Shown one piece after another: positions 51,011 through 60,838 of a DNA stretch of 64,000 nucleotides. How positions within the stretch are numbered: the first letter of the stretch is position 1; every line of letters starts with the position of its first letter. Below the pieces are notes generated by a model. The model worked only from the letters and a program-made list of their open reading frames with translations, was not told where the DNA came from and did not search any database. Position numbers and translations under genes: made by a program. Source of the DNA: Nematopogon swammerdamellus (taxonomy: Eukaryota; Arthropoda; Insecta; Lepidoptera; Adelidae); NCBI GenBank assembly GCA_946902875.1, contig OX336351.1:3593761-3657760 (forward strand). Direction: 5' to 3'.

Positions 51011-51109
51011 TGTAAGTAAGTGGGTTCGTAAAATTTTCAATTTCGTTTCTGTCAATCTCTGACTGGTCGGTAGAGATTTCCTCCCAATAAAGATAAATCT
51101 TGTTGGTGA

Positions 51110-51550
51110 CCCGAAACTTACAGATGGTCTGGAGTCCCTGAGTTACAGACGATTTGTGGGTTCACTTAGTCTGTTTTACAGATACTATCACGGACGCTGC
51201 TCTGCGGAACTAGCATCCCTTGTTCCCTGCCACCGCATGACTCGTCGCAGAGAGACTCAGCACCCCTTTGTTGTTGACATTGGGCTTTTGAGAACCCATC
51301 GGTTCTCTAAATCGTTTCTTTGTCGCACCGCTAGAGTGTGGAACTGTCTTCCGGCGAGTGTATTTCCTGAATCCTTTAACTTGAGTGTCTTCAAGCGTCG
51401 TATTAACGGGCTAGACAGCCTAACAACAGTCCGCAAATCTGCTGGCATGGCACTTAACTGAGCGTGGTTTCGCGAGGAGAGGTGATTTTGGCTCTGTCGA
51501 CTGCACCATTGGTCTCTCGGCACAGCCACCCCACTGCTGGTTTACATAAA
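51110..51550 (+). pseudogene. LINE family X reverse-transcriptase C-terminus, best copy
   Basis: An open frame reads 'LESLSYRRFVGSLSLFYRYY' and 'HGRCSAELASLVP', then 'RTARVWNCLPASVFPESFNL' and 'SVFKRRINGLDSL', ending at the stop near 51459. The R-R-x-V-G-S-L-x-x-F-Y-R and W-N-x-L-P blocks are diagnostic of the Jockey/CR1 group. The 3' UTR runs to an A-tail at 51545-51555. The YxDD part is absent. Confidence 0.9.
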
Positions 51551-51569
51551 AAAAAATTATAATTTTTTA

Positions 51570-51778
51570 TGTGTTCATACGTGTTTAAAGCGACTCCACC
51601 GTCCCCATTCAAGCTCCACACCACTCGTTCTGGGAAGAAAATGCACCCCTATTCAATCGACCTACCATGGATGGATGCTATAGGTCCAACCGGTTCTATA
51701 GGTGATTTATTCTCAGAACCGGAAAAACGTGGAACGCATGCCTGCCCATCTATTCACCTCCAAGTACCTCAGTGGTGT
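51570..51778 (+). pseudogene. LINE family Y coding fragment
   Basis: 'TPPSPFKLHTTRSGKKMHPY' followed by 'SIDLPWMDAIG' resembles the 'HPYTLDLPRMRTNR' part of family Y. Frame shifts occur soon after. Confidence 0.65.
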
Positions 51779-52148
51779 CAGCCTCGGTAGCTCAGTGATA
51801 CGGTCGGTCGACTGTTGTTAGCAACACTGAGCGCGGTCAGTACTTGGATGGGTGACCGCTCGACCGTTGAAGGCTGACCGTGGTTCGGATTCCACGTTAA
51901 ACTGTAGGTCCCTTCCCTTCTTACCTTACTAGGTGGTAGGGTTTATCCCGCCCGTGTTGGCACCACCACACTGAATGAAACGTCGGTCGAAACGGTTATA
52001 TAAATAGTTCGTGTTTTCCGCCCAGTTCAGTGTAGCCGACATGAAATGAAGGGAAGCACTGACGTGGCACCTAGTTCACCCGGTGTTATGGGCTGACATC
52101 ACGGATGTTGTAGGTGATGTAGCCAACCGTGTCAGCTTTCATAAAAAT
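51779..52148 (+). mobile_element. SINE1, complete
   Basis: Head 'tcagcctcggtagctcagtg' (box A-like), longer head form with 'ggtcggtcgactgttgttag', 5S-like 'gtcagtacttggatgggtga', then body and 'tcataaaaatac' tail running into (cata)n. A reference copy for the family in this window. Confidence 0.93.
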
Positions 52149-52159
52149 ACATACATACA

Positions 52160-52295
52160 TACATACATATCACACACGCTGAATTCCGACAATCGGGGTA
52201 AGCAGAGTAATCGGTGTTGTGCTGCAAGAACTCTGGTAAATTAGAGCACAACACCGAACACCACGTTTCGCAAAGTATTCGAGCAAGAAAAAAAA
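52160..52295 (+). repeat. Family C fragment
   Basis: 'cacacgctgaattccgacaa', 'tcggggtaagcagagtaatc', 'caacaccgaacaccacgttt' and 'caaagtattcgagcaag'. The rest is lost. Confidence 0.75.
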
Positions 52296-52679
52296 AACAA
52301 ACACTTTATCCCCCTTTTGAACCAAATTCTTCCGAATTTCTTCGACAATATGGAAAGCGCTCCGGCGACATATAAGTCCTCTTAACAAATCGGTGTTATC
52401 CCACAAGGTTACGTACTAAAGTACGATTCGGAGGTAATCGCAGCCTCCCACCGGAATCCCCTAAATCGTGATCGTGTGTGCCTTATGTGCGATGGTACCT
52501 TAAGATCGCTACACACGCAAGTCGTAAATATTGATTTCGCTGTTAGATTTTACGAGCGTGGCGCGTGCGAGTTTATATGAGGTGCGACCTTCAATCGTAA
52601 ATTAAGGGCCGGAGTTTTAAAATCGTTCTGTTAAGATGTGCTTGTCTTAGCCGTTTTTGGCAAGTAATTCTCGGAATTT
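52296..52679. other. No gene seen
   Basis: Mixed sequence; the minus-strand frame at 52170-52406 overlaps the repeat and is not supported. Confidence 0.4.
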
Positions 52680-52938
52680 TTATGAATACTGACACGGTTG
52701 GCTACATCACCTTTTTTTTTATGGAAACTGACACGGTTGGCTACATCGCCTACTAAATTCGTGTGATGTCAGCCCATAACACCTTGTTGAACTAGGGGTC
52801 ATGTCAGTGCTTCCCTTCAGTCTTGTAGGCTGAACTGAACGGAAAACACGAACAATTAATTACATAGCTGTTTCAACCGACCTTTCATTCAGTGACGTGG
52901 TACCAATCTGGGCCGGTTAAACCCCACCTCCTAGTAAG
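52680..52938 (-). mobile_element. Two SINE1 copies, one nested at the tail
   Basis: 'tgacacggttggctacatca' at 52690 is cut by a T-tract and a second 'actgacacggttggctacat' at 52727, then the body to 'cccacctcctagtaag'. One SINE1 appears to have inserted within another or the tail was duplicated. SINE2 begins directly after. Confidence 0.75.
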
Positions 52939-52940
52939 GT

Positions 52941-53293
52941 GCGGCGGGTGGCCGAGTGGTTTGGGCATCGGCTTCTCATGCGAGAGGTCCGAAGTTCAAA
53001 TCCTGTTGGCGTGTACTAATGAGTTTTTTTCTGACGAAAAAAATTACGTGCATACCTACACCTGCTGCTGCACCGTTCGGAACCGGTGTAAAACTGTAGG
53101 TCCCTTCCCTTGCCCCTTACTAGGTTGTAGACGCAAATTGTAGCCGACTGCGCAGGTACCACCGTACTGAATGTAAGATGGTCGCATAGCAGCCTCGGTT
53201 GTGTTCTCCTCTAGTTGTGTATAGCCAGGCCAGCTATCCACTATTGGACCCTCTGACTAAGCAAGCCATACCGGATTACCTTCATAAAAAAAA
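52941..53293 (+). mobile_element. SINE2 with tRNA-like head, complete
   Basis: Head: 'gtggccgagtggtttgggca' (box A) and 'gaagttcaaatcctg' (box B) with tRNA-like spacing; the 3' end lacks an acceptor stem, so this is tRNA-derived, not a tRNA gene. Body: 'cacctgctgctgcaccgttc', 'ccccttactaggttgtagac', 'gtaagatggtcgcatagcag', 'gtgtatagccaggccagcta', tail 'ttcataaaaaaaac'. Confidence 0.92.
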
Positions 53294-53815
53294 CATCTGC
53301 GTAGAATTTTTCTCTAAAATTTATTTTTTTCATACAAAAGTAAAAAATATCTACATAATTTGTAATTTTTCATACAAAATAAAACATCTAAATAATGCAT
53401 AACTTGATAATGATTGGGGTTTCTATGAAAATTGCATTTACATTTTCGTCTCGAAATATTATGTTCGAGAATATGTCCACCGTACAAATACATACTGTAC
53501 TTGTAACCCGTTGAAATTTTCACAGAATATGTGTTATTTATTATGGCCGATATAATAACAAATAATAAAATAAGAAAGGGTCAAAAATTCACGGGCGTCC
53601 CCATACAAGAAACTAAAAAGTGTATGCGCGCCATCTACCGAAAACAGTATGAAGCATTTGAACTAATCATGAATTTTAACTTATATGAAGCACTTCATAA
53701 AACACGCCATAGATGGCGTGTGTTCTATCTTCACCGTTAGTTTTTGTTGTGATATAGTTTTAGTTTTATTTTTGTTATAGTGTTCTTTTCTACTTTTTTT
53801 AATTTAGTTAGTTTA
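53294..53815 (+). repeat. Shared SINE2-flank-family A block, copy 2
   Basis: Uninterrupted version of 43235-44410: 'aaaagtaaaaaatatctaca', 'gcataacttgataatgattg', family A interior, 'gtgtatgcgcgccatctacc', 'cgccatagatggcgtgtgtt'. Confidence 0.85.
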
Positions 53816-53819
53816 GTAT

Positions 53820-53950
53820 TAAGTATAGCCAGCAATCCAGGGAAATCTCCGGTATGACACCTACCTTCTCGGAGGTGATATTGGCTGGTCGGAGCATGTG
53901 CTTTGGCCCCTCCGACTCAGCCACCCATAACGGATTAAATAAAAAAAACT
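53820..53950 (+). mobile_element. SINE2 alternative 3' end
   Basis: 'tagccagcaatccagggaaa', 'ttctcggaggtgatattggc', 'cagccacccataacgg' and A-tail match 47580-47705. Confidence 0.8.
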
Positions 53951-53961
53951 TAAGAAGGGAA

Positions 53962-54151
53962 GTCGGGCGGTCACTCATCCAAGTACTGACCGCGCCCAGG
54001 TGTGCTTATGATCCGACCGACAGTCGACCGACCGCACCACTGAGCTACCGAGGCTGACAAAAGAGGTTTCGCTTGATATAACTTTGGAAACTCTCTGATG
54101 TCATTGCCATTCTCATCCTCTTATGAGATGGAGTCTCGCTATATAGGCGCA
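53962..54151 (-). repeat. SINE1 head plus shared upstream flank
   Basis: 53962-54060 is the reversed SINE1 head (gtactgaccgcgcccaggtg; actgagctaccgaggctgac). The next 85 bp (gatataactttggaaactct; cattctcatcctcttatgag) are also found, in the opposite orientation, upstream of the SINE1 at 62838. The block is then cut by the Helitron at 54152. Confidence 0.85.
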
Positions 54152-54209
54152 CTAGCTGTTGCCCGCGGCTTCGCTCGCGTGAAATTCGTATTTCAAAGAA
54201 GAGTAACTA

Positions 54210-56440
54210 AGGGCGGGGCCGACGGCCGAACTGGGTTCAGGTAAGTGATAAACCTTCTCCAAGAAAGTAAGTAACTGAGGGGGAGGCCGCAGGCCGAGCT
54301 GCGTTCAGGAATAAACCTTTTCGAAGAAAGTAAGTAACAAAGGGCGAGGCCGAAGGCCGAGCTGCGTTCGGGAAGACCATAAACCGCCTCGAAGAATGTA
54401 AGTAACTGAGGGCGAGGCCGAAGGCCGAGCTGCGTTCAGGACGACCATAAACCTTCTCGAAGAAAGTAAGTAACTGAGGGCGAGGCCGAAGGCCGAGCTG
54501 CGTTCAGGAAGACGACAAACCATCTCTAAGAAAGTATGTAATTATGGGCGAGGCCGAAGGCCGAGCTGCGTTCGGGAAGACCATAAACCGTCTCGAAGAA
54601 AGTAAGTAACTGAGGGCGAGGCCGAAGGCCGAGCTGCGTTCAAGAAGACGATAAACCTTTTCGAAGAAAATAAGTAACAAAGGGCGAGGCCGAAGGCCGA
54701 GCTGCGTTCGGGAAGACCATAAACCTTCTCGAAGAAAGTAAGTAACTGAGGGCGAGGCCGAAGGCCGAGCTTCGTTCAAGAAAAAGATAAACCTTTTCGA
54801 AGAAAATAAGTAACAAAGGGCGAGGCCGAAGGCCGAGCTGCGTTCGGGAAGACCATAAACCTTCTCGAAGATAGTAAGTAACTGAGGGCGAGGCCGAAGG
54901 CCGAGCTGCGTTCAGGAAGACCATAAACCTTCTCGAAGATAGTAAGTAACTGAGGGGGAGGCCGAAGGCCAAGCTGCCTTCGGGAAGACCATAAACCGTC
55001 TCGAAGAAAGTTAGTAACTGAGGGCGAGGCCGAAGCCCGAGCTGCGTTCAAGAAGAGGATTAACTTTTTCGAAAAAAATAAGTAACAAAGGGCGAGGCCG
55101 AAGGCCGAGCTGCGTTCAAGAAAAGGATAAACCTTTTCGAAGAAAATAAGTAACAAAGGGCGAGGCCGAAGGCCGAGCTGCGTTCGGGAAGACCATAAAC
55201 CTTCTCGAAAATAGTAAGTAACGGCCGAAGGCCGAGCTGCGTTCGGGAAGACCATAAACCTTCTCGAAGATAGTAAGTAACTGAGGGCGAGGCCGAAGGC
55301 CGAGCTGCGTTCAAGTAAAGGATAAACCTTTTCGAAGAAAATAAGTAACAAAGGGCGAGGGGCCGAAGGCCGAGCTGCGTTCGGGAAGACCATAAACCTT
55401 CTCGAAGATAGTAACTGAGGGCGAGGCCGAAGGCCGAGCTGCGTTCAGGGAGACCATAAACCTTCTCGAAGATAGTAAGTAACTGAGGGGGAGGCCGAAG
55501 GCCGAGTTGCGTTCAAGAAGAGGATTAACTTTTTCGAAGAAAATAAGTAACAAAGGGCGAGGCCGAAGGCCGAGCTGCGTTCAAGAAAAGGATAAACCTT
55601 TTCGAAGAAAATAAGTAACAAAGAGTGAGGCCGAAGGCCGAGCTGCGTTCGGGAAGACCATAAACCTTCTCGAAGATAGTAAGTAACTGAGGGGGAGGCC
55701 GAAGGCCGAGCTGCGTTCAAGAAGAGGATTAGCTTTTTCGAAGAAAATAAGTAACAAAGGGCGAGGCCGAAGGCCGAGCTGCGTTCAAGAAAAGGATAAA
55801 CCTTTTCGAAGAAAATAAGTACCAAAGAGTGAGGCCGAAGGCCGAGCTGCGTTCGGGAAGACCATAAACCTTTTCGAAGATAGTAAGTAACTGAGGGCGA
55901 GGCCGAAGGCCGAGCTGCGTTCGGGAAGACCATAAACCTTTCAGAAGAAAGTAAGTAACTGAGGGCGAGGCCGAAGGCTGAGCTGCGTTCGGGAAAACGA
56001 CAAACCATCTCTAAGAAAGTATGTAATTAAGAGCGAGGCCGAAGGCCTAGCTGCGTTCAGGAAAAAGATAAACCATCTCTAAGAAAGTAAGTAATTAAGG
56101 GCGAGGCCGAAGGCCGAGCTGCGTTCAGGAAGAGGATAAACATTTTTAAAGAAAGTAAGTAGCAAAGGGTGAGGCCGAAGGCCAAGCTGCGTTCGGGAAG
56201 ACCATAAACCTTCTCGAAGAAAGTAAGTATTTAAGGGCGAGGCCGAAAGCCGAGCTGCGTTCAGGAAGACGATATACCATCTCTAAGAAAGTAAGTAATT
56301 AAGGGCGAGGCCGAAGGCCAACCTGCGTTCAGGAAGAGGATAAACATTTTCAAAGACAGTAAGTAACTATAGGCGAGGCCGAAGGCCGAGCTGCGTTCCA
56401 GAATATGATAAACCTTTTCGAAGAAAGTAATATTTAAGTA
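54210..56440. repeat. 68-bp minisatellite, ~32 units
   Basis: The unit contains 'gaagaaagtaagtaactgag', 'ggcgaggccgaaggccgagc' and 'tgcgttcgggaagacc'. The 'ggccgaaggcc' core is palindromic. Since 68 is not divisible by three, minus-strand frames pass through all three phases and look like long repetitive proteins; they are not genes. Unit subtypes alternate (accataaaccttctc / aggataaaccttttc), which shows multi-unit amplification. Confidence 0.95.
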
Positions 56441-56447
56441 TAGTAAA

Positions 56448-56598
56448 CTAATTAAGAACCTCTTTGTATACTACATTTCTGGTACGGCTCTCATCTGCGA
56501 ATATCACCAGATTGCTTGCGGAACTGACTCTCGAATAGGCCACATAAAACTGTCCGTGAGAAAAGCAGGCCTCTTTTAAGTTCATTCCGGCCAACATT
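56448..56598 (-). pseudogene. Helitron helicase, C-terminal ~50 codons
   Basis: The frame reads 'GMNLKEACFSHGQFYVAYSR' and then 'VSSASNLVIFADES' to 'NVVYKEVLN' and a stop at 56448. C-F-x-H-G-Q-x-Y-V-A-x-S-R-V is the last helicase motif of Helitron (Pif1-like) proteins, and the V-Y-x-E-V-L end is their usual C-terminus. It is cut abruptly at the 136-bp array (aacatttcg) at about 56593, so motifs I to V are absent. No stop interrupts the relic. Confidence 0.9.
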
Positions 56599-58075
56599 TC
56601 GCCCCCCATTTCCCCCCCTTAAAATGTGAAAATCCAAAAACCCTGAAACACGTCATTATTTATTTATGATGAATAGCTATAATTATGATTTTCAAGTTCC
56701 TACCTTTAAGAAAACGGATACTCCCTTACAACATTTCGCCCCCCATTTCCCCCCTTAAAATGTGAAAATCCAAAAACCCTGAAACACGTCATTAATTATT
56801 TATAATGAATAGCTATAATTATGATTTTCAAGTTCCTACCTTTAAAAAAACAGATACTCCCTTACGACATTTCGCCCCCCATTTCGCCCCCTTAAAATGT
56901 AAAAATTCAAAAACCCTGAAACACGTCATCATTTATTGATGATGAATAGCCATAATTATAATTTTCAAGTTCCCACCTTTAAAAAAACCGATACTCCCTT
57001 ACAACATTTCGCCCCCCATTTCCCCCCTTAAAATGTGAAAATCCAAAAACCCTGAAACATATCATTAATTATTTATGATGAATAGCTATAATTATGATTT
57101 TCAAGTTCCTACCTTTAAAAAAACAGATACTCCCTTACGACATTTCGCCCCCTTAAAATGTAAAAATCCAAAAACCCTGAAACACGTCATTATTTATTTA
57201 TGATGAATAGCCATAATTATGATTTTCAAGTTCCTACCTTTAAAACAACCGATACTCTTTTACAACATTTCGCCCCCCATTTCCCCCCCTTAAAATGTAA
57301 AAATCCAAAACCCTGAAACACGTCATCATTTATTTATGATGAGTAGCTATAATTATGATTTTCAAGTTCCTACCTTTAAAAAAACCGATACTCCCTTACA
57401 ACATTTCGACCCCTTAAAATTTAATAATCCAAAAACCCTGAAACACGCCATTATTTATTTATGATGAACAGCTATAATTATGATGTTCAAGTTTCTACCT
57501 TTAAAAAAACCGATTCTCCCTTACAATATTTCGCCCCCCATTTCCCCCCCTTAAAATGTGAAAATCCAAAAACCCTGAAACACGTCATTATTTATTTATG
57601 ATGAGTAGCTATAATTATGATTTTCAAGTTCCTACCTTTAAAAAAACTGATACTCCCTTACAACATTTAGCCCCCCATTTCCCCCCCTTAAATTGTGAAA
57701 ATCCAAAAACCCTGAAACACGTCATTATTTATTTATGATGAATAGCTATAATTATAATTTTCAAGTTCCCACCTTTAAAAAAACCGATACTCCCTTACAA
57801 CATTTCGCCCCCCATTTCCCCCCTTAAAATGTGAAAATCCAAAAACCCTGAAACATATCATTAATTATTTATGATGAATAGCTATAATTATGATTTTCAA
57901 GTTCCTACCTTTAAAAAAACAGATACTCCCTTACGACATTTCGCCCCCTTAAAATGTAAAAATCCAAAAACCCTGAAACACGTCATTATTTATTTATGAT
58001 GAATAGCTATAATTATGATTTTCAAGTTCCTACCTTTAAAAAAACCGATACTCCCATACAAACTGTCACCCCCCA
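56593..58075. repeat. 136-bp minisatellite, ~11 units
   Basis: Units start 'acatttcgccccccatttcc' (56593, 56731, 56867, 57003 and on) and include 'ccaaaaaccctgaaacacgt', 'gatgaatagctataattatg' and 'ttcaagttcctaccttt'. Some units lack a 12-14-bp C-rich piece. Unit sequence matches the neighbouring Helitron 5' block (ccccatttccccccttaaa), so the array grew from the element's own DNA. Confidence 0.95.
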
Positions 58076-58235
58076 TTTCCCCCCTTTAAACTTGAAATTT
58101 CCAAAAATCCTTTCTTAGCGGATGCTTACGTTATAAAATAAACCTATTTTCCAAATTTCAGCTTTCTAGACTTAGTAGTTTTCGCTGTGCGTTGATAGAT
58201 CAGTCAGTCAGGACAAACAATTTTATAAGTATAGA

Positions 58236-58787
58236 TTTCACAGTTATGTCGTAATGTGATGCGGAGTATAATCTTTATTATTTACTAAGAGCCTTAGTTA
58301 TGACCACGGAGAAAATAGATATAGAGGAGTCGTTGCTGCTCTAATTTCGAGCAACAAATGTACCACCGGTGCGAGGAGTAGCGGAGGGAGGCAAGAGTTC
58401 GTGATACACCAATCAAGCACCATTTAAACCCATGTGCGTTGGGTCGCGACGACCGCACGCACACATACACACATACAACCTCTCATACACTAACCTAACA
58501 CAAAACTCACTCACACACATGAACATCTTAGTGTACAACACAACACGTCCCCGCACACACACACACATGCTACACTAATACAGTCCTAGATCTTATTCTA
58601 ATAAATAAAGCGAAACTACGGGCGGCGCGGTGTAATGTACGTCAATATAATATAAATATCCTTATAACTCTAGAACCCTTCGTCAATTTACTTACGGTTT
58701 TCACTGTTACACTCTGTCACTTCTCAAGATGGTTTTAGTCTATAAACCATAAAGCTACGTTATCCGCGGCCTGAACTGTGAGTAAAA
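58236..58787. other. No gene seen
   Basis: CA-rich simple sequence at 58455-58570. 'gttatgaccacggagaaaat' (58298) recurs reversed at 59102-59122 (tattttctccgtggtcatga), an inverted pair of unknown origin. Confidence 0.45.
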
Positions 58788-58822
58788 AGTCACGCTAAGT
58801 GAAGCTGCGGGCAAAAGGTAGT
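58788..58822 (+). mobile_element. Helitron 3'-end relic
   Basis: 'cacgctaagtgaagctgcgg' and 'gcaaaaggtagt' are a mutated version of the family's 3' hairpin and CTAG end. Confidence 0.55.
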
Positions 58823-59594
58823 ATTTTTAGTATGTTTGATATTTTATGTTTTTATTTTTTATATACATATTGTTATTTTTATTTATTATATAATTTTTTT
58901 TATATAATATGTACTTATTTATATATAGTAAGAAGTTGTTTATGACTGAATAGTTTATTTGCTCATTTGAAGTTTTTTAAATTTACGGAAATAGCTATTA
59001 AGTCTCGTAATAAAATAAAATAAAATTCACGCGACTCGTGCAATGCCAATCCCACTTCTTTGACGAATGCCCCCAGTTGGTGCACGACATCACCTCTACT
59101 TATTTTCTCCGTGGTCATGACACATTCATAATGTATTACGCCTAGGACGTGCTATATTTTCCCGTCAAAAACGTTGTCGGGGCCAGCACTCTAAAAAGGG
59201 TTTTATGAATTTGAGCTAACACATGCACGCGTTTTCGGATCAGTGACCTCAAAGTAAGCCTCTTAGTGCTAAACGGCCTGACCCCTTTTAACAGGAGCTT
59301 AGGGGACCGGGTGTCCATGATCGAGGACTTTTGCAATTTCCCCCACTGATCTAAAGTACCTAGAATAGCTTTTCTCATACGTGACTACCGAAAAAGCATG
59401 TCACCGACCAAATCAGCTTAGAAGCTGAGTTCACAATGACTGATGCGTGTGTTGTATGGCTCACCTTATCGTTTTATGTTCGCAAATTAGCGAGTGAAGA
59501 GCGTTAGAGCATTCGCAGCATGATATGGCTATTAATGCGACCCAATGAATGTATTCGTAAAGTATTAGAGTATTTTATGTAGTATTCGTTAGTA
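58823..59594. other. No gene seen
   Basis: AT-rich then mixed; a 78-codon minus-strand frame (59142-59378) has no recognised domain. Confidence 0.35.
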
Positions 59595-59880
59595 GTTTAT
59601 CATATTATACATCCCAAAGGTTAGTTAGAATAGAATGCCTCGCGGCATAAGCTCGTATGTTGTACCTAATTTTTATAAATTGGTGTTCAATAAAGAATGT
59701 ATACATACATATTGTTTTATTGCTTAATACATTGCTACAAACTATTCTTGTTCGCCTGCATAAATTTCTCCCACATCCCAAAGTTAGTTTGAATAGAATG
59801 CCTCACTGAATTAAGCTCACATTTAAGCTCTAATTTGTATAAATTGGTGTTCAATAAAGAAATATTTACACACACATATT
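59595..59880 (+). repeat. Two LINE-like 3' tails in direct order
   Basis: 'tagaatgcctcgcggcataa' with 'ggtgttcaataaagaat' and, 130 bp on, 'tagaatgcctcactgaatta' with 'ggtgttcaataaagaaa'. Both match the reversed tail at 35640-35835. Confidence 0.65.
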
Positions 59881-60569
59881 CGTGATGACAATCGTATGTG
59901 AAGGCACGTACACTTGCTTGACAGGTAACACGTTTCATCGCATTTTGCCTCTTCCATATTATATTTTATCGTATCCGCCAAGGCTCCTGGCCTGGCACGC
60001 GCAGTCATAAAACTGGGAAGCGGCAATGCTAATGTCGCGCGCTCGCTCGCACTTACGGGCCTTATGGGAGGACGTAGTGTGGCGCTACTGTCGATTATCT
60101 ACCGATTATTGAAATAAAAGTTCGTTTTTTTTTTTATATTTTTAAAGGAAATATTTTTTAGTTATATAAAACCTAAGTGTTTGCTTTAATATATTAAATA
60201 TGCCCAATTAATATTTCGCATTTTGTGTTTTCCTGAATTCTATAATACATACACTAAATTAATTATAATTCGGTGGTTTCCTCGTCTCATGAGTTTCTGC
60301 ACAGTTCTGCCTGAGTATGTATCCATTTAACGTTTGGTGTTATTTATTATTATTATTTATGATGTATAGCTTAAGCTGATTGACTTTGTACATTGAGTTC
60401 TATGATTCTCTAATTTTATTGTTAATTGTGTTTAGGGTTCGTTTTGAAGAATCTTTACTATCTCAAAGAACGTGTAGGTATACATTCGGTTGCAGAGATT
60501 ATTATAAGTTGGTTACAAATCAGAATGTTACAAATTAAAATTTTAAACTAAACAAATAGTGAAGCTATG
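59881..60569. other. No gene seen
   Basis: Mixed then AT-rich; nothing recognised. Confidence 0.4.
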
Positions 60570-60750
60570 TAAATAGTTGAAACGGTTGAAACAGCTATGT
60601 AAATAGTTTGTGTTTTCCGACCAGTTCAGAGTAGCCTGAACGATCAAAGGGGGAAGCACTGACATGGCACCTAGTACACCCCGTGTTATGGGCTGACATC
60701 ACGGATGTTGTAGGTGATGTAGCCAACCGTGTCAGTTTCCATAAAAAAAA
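60570..60750 (+). mobile_element. SINE1 3' body
   Basis: 'gtgttttccgaccagttcag', 'gcactgacatggcacctagt', 'gggctgacatcacggatgtt', 'gatgtagccaaccgtgtcag' and A-tail at 60742-60752. 'gaaacg/cagctatgtaaatag' is partly doubled at its left edge. Confidence 0.85.
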
Positions 60751-60838
60751 AAAGCTAATTAATGATAAAAAAATTCTGTAAACAGACGGACAGACCAGCA
60801 GACAGACACACAGAATTTAAAACTTAGTAGCTAACTAG

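Larger units (their letters stand above)
54152..58235 (-). mobile_element. 4.1-kb Helitron with helicase relic and two minisatellites
   Basis: On the minus strand it starts TC (tctatacttataaaattg) after an A at 58235 and ends CTAG before a T at 54152, with the 3' hairpin 'cgcgagcgaagccgcgggca'. Next to the 5' end is a conserved block (atcaacgcacagcgaaaact; gtaagcatccgctaagaaag). Inside lie a 136-bp array, the last ~50 codons of a Helitron helicase and a 68-bp array. Rep and most of the helicase are missing, so it is non-autonomous and probably arose by internal deletion. Confidence 0.9.

Noticed and set aside
51834..51890. 5S rRNA gene
   Set aside because: Only the 3' half of 5S-like sequence is present, joined to a tRNA-like start and a SINE body.
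52941..53017. tRNA gene
   Set aside because: Box A and box B are tRNA-like but there is no matching acceptor stem, and the sequence continues into the SINE2 body and A-tail.
54305..56008. Long minus-strand frames with repeats like SSAFGLALSYLLSSRRF
   Set aside because: They arise from the 68-bp minisatellite; 68 bp is not a multiple of three, so three frames rotate and all look protein-like. No start, end or codon evidence for a gene.
59142..59378. 78-codon minus-strand frame as a gene
   Set aside because: No recognised domain, no flanking support; length is within chance for this composition.
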